From assembly GCF_035046485.1 (NCBI RefSeq), contig NC_085138.1:328348129-328412128 (forward strand): a stretch of 64,000 nucleotides of DNA, read 5' to 3'. The stretch comes from Aedes albopictus. Lineage: Eukaryota > Arthropoda > Insecta > Diptera > Culicidae. Under the pieces are notes generated by a model, which was not told where the DNA came from, made no database searches, and saw nothing but the letters and a program-made list of their open reading frames with translations. Each line of letters opens with the position of its first letter. The stretch's first letter is position 1. The position numbers were made by a program, and so were the translations under genes. Of the stretch, positions 55,631-64,000 are shown piece by piece.

Positions 55631-56092
55631 GTACCGTCTTACTCCGCTGGTTCGACACGTTTTAATACAACACTTTTTAATTCGTACCCCGTTCATTCGA
55701 CACATGTCGAATTAAAAAGTGTTCAAATGTCACAGTGATGTACACTGTAAATGCAAAACAGTTTGATATTGCGCTTATACTCGCACCCGCAACAGCTCCT
55801 CTTGCAACCGCTAATTTCGGAAGTTCGAGTTGGTGTTATTCAACACCCAAACCGTCTAGTGCAACTGGATGAACTGAGGATGGAAACAATCGTAGAAAGA
55901 ACGAGCCTTTCATTCGCTCCACCGCAATATCGGTTGGAATTATGTTTCATAACAAATCCGAATATCAAAACAAAAACAAAAATAGAGCTTCCAAATTTCA
56001 ATGAGCATGGTGGTAAAGGGTGACCAGTTTGTCGAATTAAAAGCTTACCCCGGTTATACGACAACAGTCGGTGTCGTATTAGCGAGGTAATA
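55631..56092. mobile_element. possible MITE (GTACCGTCTTACTCCG end)
   Basis: TACCGTCTTACTCCGCTGGT near the left and GTGTCGTATTAGCGAGGTA at the right are loosely inverted. Inside, AACACTTTTTAATTCG pairs with CGAATTAAAAAGTGTT. Boundaries uncertain. Confidence 0.4.
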
Positions 56093-56499
56093 CGTTGAAT
56101 TACTTTTTAGAATTGCGCCTACTTTTCCTGTGTGCAATGTGTTGATTTTCTGTACACGGAACAAGAAATCAACCCAGAGGTTTTTTTTCCTCTACTCATA
56201 TCGGCCCTTTCGTGTGAGAGCTTCAAACTTAGCTCAAATACGTGAAAGCCCTGAGTGGGTAGTTTTCAACTGATCCTGGTAGAAAATAGCAACTCATCAC
56301 ATAGTTGTTTCTACCCAGCGTTGACTTTCAAAGTACCCTAGTGGATTTAAATAAACTCACTATTGGGTAGATATGGCAAACCCAAATTAGGTTTCTCGCA
56401 AGGACATTATCGGCGAGGTCGCTACCGCTTGTTTTGTTTTGACAAGATTTTTAGGGTAATCTGTTTATTTTCGTGTGTACTTCTCAATGCTCTACTTTT

Positions 56500-57075
56500 C
56501 GTCCGCTTTAACTGGCGCGACATTTTGGTCCGCCATCTACATCCGCAATTTGTTTGTCCGCTTTTCCATGTACGACGTCTCCGTCCGTTATTTTTATGCG
56601 TGAACCATCAGTCCACTTTTCTATGCGCGATTTGTTCATCCGCTTTTGCCCCATGGATGACTTTTTTTTTTATTTGCCCGCCACTTCAATGTGCGACTCT
56701 TCGGTCCGCTTTTTTTTATGCGCGATTTATTTATCCGCTCTTTCTATGCGCGACATTTTGTCCGCCACTGTAATGCGCGACTCTTCGGTCCGCTTTCCAT
56801 GCGCGACTCTTCCGTCCGCTTTTTTATGCGCGACTCTTCGGCCCGCTTTTTTTTTTTTTTGCGCGATTTATTTATCCGCTTTCTATGCGCGACATTTTGT
56901 CCGCCACTTAAATGCGCGACTCTTCGGTCCGCTTTTCCATGCGCGACTCTTCCGTCTGCTTTTTTATGCGCGACTCTTTGGCCCGCTTTTTTTTATGCGC
57001 GATTTATTTATCCGCTCTTTCTATGCGCGACATTTTGTCCGCCACTGTAATGCGCGGTCATTTTGACCCGCTCCG
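56500..57075. repeat. minisatellite, ~27-bp units in ~140-bp groups
   Basis: Units of the form ATGCGCGACTCTTCGGTCCG followed by a T run of variable length. Groups begin with GATTTATTTATCCGCT at about 56724, 56865 and 57000, so the higher period is about 140 bases. All three plus-strand frames stay open for 120-170 codons and encode MRDSSVRFF-like or CATLRSAF-like repeats. These frames follow from the repeat and are not evidence of a gene. Confidence 0.85.
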
Positions 57076-57254
57076 GGATGAACGATGCCAGCGATGGTAA
57101 AAAACTGCAATCCACAATTGCTTCACTTTGTTGCGGCTTTCTGCTGCTGCTGGGTGCGACGCTGGGTGGTTCCTTTCCATTCCAGTTTTCGTTCTGTAAT
57201 TAGGTTCTACGTTTATGTTGCGACAAAATTCGCAACACCTGGCAGGAAAGCCAT

Positions 57255-57456
57255 TGTGTGACACTAAATATTCACTGGAAAGGAACCACGCAGTGGCACG
57301 TCTTATCTGACCGGCTGTCGACGAACAATGGGACGAGAGTGGCGTCGCCTGCTTAGATGGTTTCGTGTGCTATCGCCGTCCGCTCGTGACAGGCGTGAAT
57401 ACAGAATGTTCAGCAAAGTATACACTTTGATATAAGGGCTGTTTCACACCCACACA
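57255..57456. repeat. 202-bp repeat, copy 2
   Basis: See 51457-51658; same orientation and length. Flanking DNA differs from copy 1 on both sides. Confidence 0.9.
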
Positions 57457-58001
57457 GCGACCTCTTGCGGTTGGATTTGGGCGGAGATTTCTTGGACACT
57501 AGATAAATTACGAAATGAGAACAAATTGACTTTTTATATCCGCAGCGAATTAGAAACCATATCCTTACTGTAACGATTTTCATAGTTTTCAATTATGATT
57601 TTTTCACAACCATGGCAATCATAAGTTGTAGATATCCCGAGTAACAATTTTGATTTTATCGAAGTTTTTTAGCGATTCAAAAACCCCAACCATAAAACCA
57701 TTGATGCCGACTTGAAAGTACTTTCGAGCTCCTTTATGCCTCCAAAAGTCCACGATCTGGCTAGTTGGCCCAGTCTTATAATCTACAGGACTTCGTATGT
57801 AAACCAGCTTAAGTTTTCGGGTTATATCATAGTTTTATCAACCTTCTAAATAAAACCACATTCTGACTTGTTGTTTTGATTATTTTTCACTATCAATGTT
57901 CTATCGCCAGAATTAACTATGCTTGGTTGTTTATCCAGCCATGAATTGGAAAAAAATGCCGAACTGGAATTGAGATTTGATTTCCTATTTAAAATGCGTT
58001 A
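57457..58001. other. no gene seen
   Basis: AT-rich; TATCCCGAGTAACAATTTTG near 57636 resembles one end of the CCCAAGTAAC-type MITEs, but no partner was found. Confidence 0.4.
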
Positions 58002-59238
58002 TAGACTGTTTCAGAAATTATAAATACAATTTGTTTATTAAATTAAATGAACAGTTTCAATGATTTTTGCCAATTTCTTTCAGAGTATAGCATATTGTAC
58101 TCCATATTTTTATATTTCCTTTCAATTGTCTTGATATTTGAAAAAACAATCGAGTTTTCTAACAAATAACTTAATTGTTTAAATTTGCATTTGCACAAAG
58201 GTGTTTTTTAATGATTTCACCATATTTATCACTAAATACTAAAAATTATCTAAATGTTTATCACATTCGCTTTCTCAACAAGTTGTCTAAGGAATGCCTT
58301 GATCAAAATTTGGGGAAAATCGATAAAGGCATTTCCACAACATTTTTTCGGAGATCAAGTTTCTTATTTTTTAAGGTTTTCTACGGAACTTAAGAACTGC
58401 CACACAGTTTCTTAGCTTCTTGAACGCATTTTATCTAAACAAACTTATTTCTACAGCTCCTTCGATCCTTCAGATGGCATAGCTTGTCATACCATAAAAA
58501 TCAATGCAGTAAGCAGTAATTAAGACATTCGTTTGCTTAACGTTTGTTGCTACTGGCGTTGTTGAGAAATTTGAAACAAAAAAATTGTATTGCGAAGGCC
58601 CGTAATGGTGGTTCTTTATCAAATATTCCAGTAACAATTACTCTTACCAATCAAGAAATATCTTTTATTATCGATACAGCAATTTTTATTGTGTTTGGAA
58701 ATTAAATATTTTATCTGTGAGATTTTTTTTTCTTTTCTACTTCTTCTTCTTCTTCTTCTTTATGGCTCGACGTCCCCACTGGAACTTGGCCTGCCTCGCT
58801 TCAACTTAGTGTTCTTTGAGCACTTCCACAGTTATTAATTGAAGGGCTTTCTTTGCCTGCCATTGCATGAATTTGTATATTGTGAGGTAAGTACAATGAT
58901 ACACTATGCCCAGGGAGTCGAGAAAATTTTCCCGACCGGAACGGGAATCGAACCCGCCGTCTCCGGATTGGCGATCCATAGCCTTAACCACTAGGCTAAC
59001 TGGAGACCCTCTTTTCTACTATGCAACATATTTTGACCACTTTGTGCAACTTCAAATTTTAATCATCTAGTTTACAGAGCCCCATTTCTTAACTTTCGCT
59101 AGAAACATCAACAAAATTGGTATTATTTGCTTCGTTAGCATGTTTACTATAAGAGCTAGAAGAAACTTTTTTGGATATTGTGCTCAAATTGAAATGGCGG
59201 CTAATCGTTAGTGTATTTATAATTTCTGAAACAGTCTA
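58002..59238. mobile_element. mariner-like TIR element carrying a SINE
   Basis: TAGACTGTTTCAGAAATTAT at the left is inverted at the right (ATAATTTCTGAAACAGTCTA); the match runs 27 bp. TA flanks at 58000-58001 and 59239-59240. Without the SINE (58742-59009) the element is about 0.96 kb. No transposase recognised. Confidence 0.85.
58742..59009 (-). mobile_element. tRNA-derived SINE with (GAA)n tail, minus strand
   Basis: Read from 59009: CTCCAGTTAGCCTAGTGGTT (A box) and GGTTCGATTCC (B box), a body with CCCTGGGCATAGTG, and a GAA-repeat tail at 58742-58760. TCTTTTCTACT is duplicated at 58731-58741 and 59010-59020. Different head from the SINE at 40292. Confidence 0.9.
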
Positions 59239-60429
59239 TAGGAGACATGCCACGGGAAATTTGTGGTGAATGTGACTGTGATATTGACAAAAAATAGGTG
59301 CGCCACACAAACTGTGCATTAATAGGAAGTTAAATGCATTTAATATATTCGGTGGAATTGGGCGTGAAAAAAGTTTTTTCAACATAACGGAGTTTCAAAA
59401 ACATTATGTTATTTTTCTGATAATAATATGACGGAAACGTGTTGAATCGTTAAGTTTGATCTTAAGCGCTGTACGTGAAATCATAAAATTGAGTAATGAT
59501 TTTTCTGTATTTACATAGCCTAGCCGGGGATATATTTTTCTGATAAAACTCTGTGTTCCTGATGATTTCTACAATAGGGCTAACCTAAGGTGGTCATAAC
59601 TGAGCTTATGATAGAACTAACTATTTTTATCACAGCATTTCTTGGTCTATGATACTGCCACGAAATCTTTTGTTGGTTCTAAGCGTTGCTCACTTACAGT
59701 TTTGTTTATTTGTTTACAAAAGGAAATCTCTCGGACAACAACCGCAAATGCTAGTTTTATTGAAATGGCATATGATTAGAGATAACACCAATTCATGATC
59801 ACTTGCAAGTCTTTAAATGACGATGTTTATAGCAGAAGTTAATGATAGTTTTATGGAATGCCAAAGGTGCAAAGTAAAAAACTACCTCATAAAACTTGTA
59901 TAGAACAACTAGCTTTTTCACATGCTCAAGTAAAACCAGGATAAAACATGAATAAATCTTCAAGGCATGCTGATTGTTACTTGGGATCAAACATAAGCAC
60001 AACAACTATAAAATAAGTAAGCGAGTAATAAAACAAAAAAAAATCGTCCATTCATTAGTTACAACTTATGAAAATCCTAAGTGTTTTTGACTCAGTGTAA
60101 AGCAGTACACTTCGACAATGATTGGGCCTAACTGACTTGACCGTTTTCTCTTCGTCGACTCTCTCTTTCGCTAATAACTTGATGAAAACAAACAAAGTCA
60201 TTATTCTTTTCGTTTCTTTAGCAACATGTAGTCGTCTTTTCCGCATTTCAACCAAAAAATCTTTGGAAAACTCAATACACCACACATTCTGTGATAACAC
60301 AAAGAGAGGATCAATGAAGAGAACTCGAAAATGTCAGTTCGGCCCTAGGTTCGGCCCAAACGAAAAATCAGTGTCGACTTGTATAGACAACCAACTCCGA
60401 CACTGAACAGGGGTTCGCAAGTTACATTC
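59239..60429. other. no gene seen
   Basis: AT-rich. Single ends of known MITE types: TTACTTGGGATC near 59978 and CTTATGAAAATCCTAAGTG to GACTCAGTG near 60065-60096. The minus frame at 60055-60300 is unrecognised; it lies just 3' of the retroelement ORF1 and might be remnant, but no motif supports that. Confidence 0.4.
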
Positions 60430-61559
60430 TCACGTAACAGCTCTCAAGAAGGTCGAGCCTCCCGGGAGAACTTCATTAGTGTAGAAGCGCGAAGCAGAAC
60501 CTGTAGATCCCGTTGAAGCGAATTGGGCCCGACGCTGGCTCGCCTGTAGTTTTCTGGTCTGTTCCTTCATCATTGCGTTAAAGTCCTTTGCAAGCTGCGT
60601 ACAGTTTGGGATGCCAAACGTCCTGTGCACGTATTCATCGTCGATTTCCGGCTGATCCTTTTCCGGTTGTTTTCCTTGTTGCGAGCCATCGGCTTCTTCA
60701 AGGTGTTCTTCTTCCACAACTTCTACGACGTCGTATTCTTCTACAACTGATTCCGATTCTGGTGTTCCAATGACAACTCCGGCATAGGAGTTGTCGTTGT
60801 TTTGTTTTTTACTTGAAGGACAAGCATTGTTGGGAATTTGCCAACATATAATAGTACGAGGGGGTGTTTCCAAATAAATAATACCACAAACGACCGGAGG
60901 TATGGGATTTACGTTTAAAGTGGATATTATTATATTCCTGCAATTGGTTAGATGCATGTTTTCAATTAGCTTCATATCTTAATCGTAGAGCGTGTTTAAT
61001 TAGTGTTTAGATAAATGTTTAATTAGTATTTTGTCCCTTGTAACTTACGTTTAGTCCCGCTGTGCAAATGTTCGTGGGTGATCAGGTTCACAAAGGTCGA
61101 TTGTGTCTGTGTCTACAGTCTTGGTCGTTCTAGTTACAAGTGCTCCGTACTATATCTTATCCGTACTAAAACAATTTTGTCATGTAGTATTTCATTAGGA
61201 TTTTACAATTAGTATTTTACCTTTGCATGTAGGTTTTTAGTTTTAAGATATAATCTAGGTTAGAACAAACTCCAGCTCATTGGGTTCTATGAATACTGTA
61301 GGAAAATTCACTTTTCACTTAATTTCATCGTTATTCAATCACATACAAATGTTACCTGGATGTATTCGCACTATAGTTATAGGGTTTTAAGAAAAATAGC
61401 GAAATAGTAGCCTAATTTTAGTTTTACTAGAGATTAAAATCCGTAACTTGTTGCACGTGAAATTGTTTTCTCCTATGCTTGACTTTGTTTATTGTCCTAC
61501 CTACAATGCCTCACCTCATGACGTTTGACCAACGTCCCCAAGAGCAAAGGTAGTGTAAC

Positions 61560-61842
61560 CACAGAGAACAGACATCCAGGCTAGAACAAATTTCGTTCAG
61601 AAACTTGTGTAAGGATTTGAATCCTTACTTGAGTAAGGTTGCAAACCAATATACGTCGAAAACACTAGCGCCGCCAAACGTCATATTGCCACAGTCAGTG
61701 GTGAATTGAAACATTTCAAGTGGTGAATAAAATTAGTATGAGAAACTCGCCGATTGCAGCGCCACCAGATTGCCACTTGTGTTGCCGATGAAATAATTCT
61801 TTACACACAATTCAGATTGCACTTGGATGTCTGTTCTCTGTG
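61560..61842. mobile_element. 283-bp MITE (CACAGAGAACAGACATCC), copy 2
   Basis: Same family as 37257-37549; ends CACAGAGAACAGACATCC and GGATGTCTGTTCTCTGTG. GTGTAAC is duplicated at 61553-61559 and 61843-61849. Confidence 0.92.
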
Positions 61843-62338
61843 GTGTAACATACCTGCGTGAGCTAGTGTGTATGGGTGGAGATGTTAGATAGGACGGTGC
61901 GTATCTACGCTAGAGGCGTAGTAAACAAGCATTCTTCCGATGTCCTGGTGATCGACACAAAAAACATTTGTCCTTGAGGTTGTTGTAGAAAACCTTTCCC
62001 TTCCGGTTGTTAACATCGATCAATGGCGGTATATACTTTTCTATATCAACGTACACACCCCTCACACCAGTGTGTACGTGATCCAAACCCAGATTCGCAG
62101 GGAACTTTTCACGCACCAACCGATTTACTTGTCCATATTGACGGAATGCCAATGCTAGATCCTCATCAGAAATCTCCGGTGGGAGGTCAAATACCCGCAT
62201 GTACTGGACATTTCGGCCTGCTGCCCTAATGCAAACTTCCACGATTTTGCCAGTAGCATATTTGAAATGTTGTGGATCCGCATTTCTCCTCAAAGCTTCA
62301 GCCATTGCCAATGCAGATTTGTTCATTTTATTCATTTA

Positions 62339-62571
62339 GGGTAAATCGCCAATTGTTGCACGGCTAAAAATTCGCCATTATTGCACACCCCATAAGCAAA
62401 GCATGGAGTGTGCAACAATAGGGCACTGCATGGAATTCTCTCCTTCCTTTTCACTCTTACAGAAATTTTGTAAACAACAAGGCCAACAAACGTCAAAATC
62501 CCATACAAAATCAAAACAATGCAGTGCCCTATAGGCGAGTTTTTAGCCGTGCAACAATTGGCAAATTACCC
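62339..62571. mobile_element. 233-bp TA-flanked MITE in ORF1
   Basis: GGGTAAATCGCCAATTGTTG at the left pairs with CAACAATTGGCAAATTACCC at the right, about 33 bp in all (through GCACGGCTAAAAA). TA at 62337-62338 and 62572-62573. It separates KLAENRS from the MAEALRR segment of ORF1. Confidence 0.92.
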
Positions 62572-62755
62572 TACTTCGGTTTTCCGCTAACTTATAGACG
62601 GTTTCGATCTGCGACACATCACATTCCAGCTGGTTTACGAATCCAGCTATCTCAACCCTTGACGGGCGGGGGTAATCGTCCGCGAAACGAAATTCGACCG
62701 TGTTAATGAACATCTCACTCAAGGGCTGTTTGCAGATCAGAAGGAATTTCTCAGC

Positions 62756-63849
62756 CTATCTTGATGCATGTGAAATTCCTTGCCTGAATTGCTCACGAAA
62801 TCGTTTTTTCTTCGATCACAGTACGCAGTTGCGAAAAAATGACAGTTCAAATGGCAGTCACCGTAGAAAGTTTCTGCCAGGAATCGGTCAAGAAGTTTCT
62901 TGAACAATTCCTGTTGAACTCGAAACTGGGCTTCATGGTGCAAACTTTTGCTGTTTCAAATACACAACAGAGAGCGAAATCACAAACGCGCACGGGCGGC
63001 GAACAAAGATACCGGGGAAACAATAGCACCGAAAATACCGATCCAATGGAATAATACGATCCAATAGAGTTCTGCTGAAGTCGCGTGCGTCGTACACGAC
63101 AGACAGCGAGCAACTGATCTAACCGATTCTTGTAAGGCACCCTACACACTACTCAAACCGTTTGACCAACAATGCCTCCGCCCCCAGGTTGGTCGAACCA
63201 GCGAATGTTTCTGCAATCGTATGACGAACTGCCATATCGTGTTGCACCAACATGTCACTTTGGTTGCACCAACATCATCCCCCATTTGAAATCGCACTAT
63301 GTTTGTGCAACAACACTACACACGGTACGATCGGTTCGTCAAACATTGGCTCCGCCCACCGTTGGTTTGAGTAAAATAAAACTGGTTTGATTTTTGCCAA
63401 CCAAACTGTGTGGGTGCGAATGAGCTCCAAATATTTAGTGTGTTGTCTGGTGTGTCAAGTGCTGAACAAGGGCTAACTTCTCAACGCAAAGTAGCGCCAG
63501 AGAAATGAGCCCCCTGTCGTCAGCGTCTTCATGCTTCGGCCTTTTCTCATCTCGCAGTCGGCGTGGTAGGACGTGCAGTTACCGTAGCAGCTCATCGGCC
63601 GGGTGATTCCTTTTCTGATTGATATTCAGAAATGCACAATGGCGATCCTGCCAGGAGTTGCAGTATTTTATACTGCAACACAAGCATCGACCGATTAACC
63701 AGAAAAGAAAAGGAATCACCCTGTTCGAAAACGGAAAATTGTGATAACCCCAAAGTGAAACAGCAACGTCGAATCGGAAAAAAGAAGCAGGTTCGATTAA
63801 CTGCGTCGTGAGTTTCAAGGAACCGTGCCCGAAACAGGTTCGGAAGGAC
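62756..63849. other. no supported gene; possible inverted-repeat element at 63140-63410
   Basis: At 63140-63410 CACCCTACACACTACTCAAA resembles the complement of AACCAAACTGTGTGGGTGCG, and GTTGGTCGAACC the complement of GGTTCGTCAAAC, suggesting a degenerate MITE. The frames at 62700-63149 on both strands overlap and show no domain. Confidence 0.4.
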
Positions 63850-64000
63850 CGAGTTGTAAGCGAGACGGAAAGTCTGCGCTCAAAGCGGGTTAAACAAAAA
63901 CCGCGCACAAAGCGAGACAAATCGTCTGCGCATGAAGCGGGTTCGAAAAACCGCGCTCAATGCGAGTCAGAAAGGCTGCGCTGAATGCGGGTTGAAAAAA
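63850..64000. repeat. ~50-bp tandem repeat at the window edge
   Basis: Three units at about 63862, 63911 and 63962 built on GCGAGACGGAAAGTCTGCGC / AAGCGGGTT-AAACCGCGC. It continues out of the window. Confidence 0.75.

Larger units (their letters stand above)
60430..62755 (-). pseudogene. non-LTR retrotransposon ORF1 (gag, CCHC), broken by two MITEs
   Basis: Minus-strand protein in pieces. First, about 62750-62572: FINTVEFRFADDYPRPS ... IAGFVNQLECDVSQIETVYKLAENRS. A 233-bp MITE follows (62339-62571). Then 62335-61910: MAEALRRNADPQHFKYATGK, NVQYMRVFDLPPEISDEDLA, a knuckle CFLCRSPGHRKNAC and a stop. A second MITE (61560-61842), then about 700 unclear bases and an acidic C-terminal part (60860-60430: VVEVVEEEHLEEADG ... 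EVLPGGSTFLRAVT). ORF1 proteins bind element RNA. The knuckle and layout fit a LINE of the R1/LOA/jockey group; the exact clade is not asserted. No ORF2 was found downstream. Confidence 0.7.

Overview
The window looks like nuclear DNA of a culicine mosquito, most likely an Aedes species. The evidence is one spliced insect gene with two ~70-bp introns, tRNA-derived SINEs with microsatellite tails, RTE-, CR1-like and Ty1/copia-type retroelements, and very many TA-, TTAA- and 7-10-bp-flanked inverted-repeat elements. It is about 98% repeats or unassigned AT-rich DNA. The only host gene I can support is a three-exon WD40 gene of the AAMP family (32803-34170, plus strand).

Layout. 1-6245: a 62-bp satellite array split by nested insertions (a 984-bp inverted-repeat element with a 10-bp target duplication; a retroposon with a (CATGCT)n tail that itself carries a second retroposon with an (ATC)n tail, which carries a MITE; and a small MITE in the second satellite block). 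7880-12345: an RTE-type non-LTR element (endonuclease and reverse transcriptase remnants) interrupted by a reverse-oriented CR1-like fragment with a PHD-finger ORF1. 13535-14004: a TA-flanked MITE that recurs at 44051. 16673-23538: a pogo-like terminal-inverted-repeat element holding a full-length, very young Ty1/copia retrotransposon (identical 177-bp LTRs, 5-bp target duplication), a SINE and several MITEs. 23600-32147: foldback elements and a GGGGCAAAAGTTCGA-type DNA element interrupted both by another copy of itself and by a 4.8-kb element that carries a ~150-bp tandem array.

32803-34170: the AAMP gene, followed at 34350-36445 by GGAATTCC-rich short-repeat DNA. 37195-44850: a second RTE copy that can be reassembled across at least five insertions, including a 5-kb hAT-like element that itself contains a 628-bp foldback, a SINE and a dead mariner. 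46690-50920: a duplicated repeat that gives a filled/empty pair for a 368-bp MITE. 48442-49245: a second copy of the (CATGCT)n retroposon. 51354-54446: a piggyBac-like element (TTAA, ends in CCC) without a recognisable transposase. 56500-57075: a minisatellite. 58002-59238: a mariner-like inverted-repeat element carrying a SINE. 60430-62755: minus-strand ORF1 (gag, CCHC knuckle) of another non-LTR element, broken by two MITEs. 63850-64000: a tandem repeat running off the window.

The main interest is the readable insertion history: many insertions keep target-site duplications, so their relative order can be worked out from the sequence alone. I did not find a convincing new enzymatic or defence system. 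Boundaries of old repeats are approximate, and family names beyond superfamily level are not asserted.
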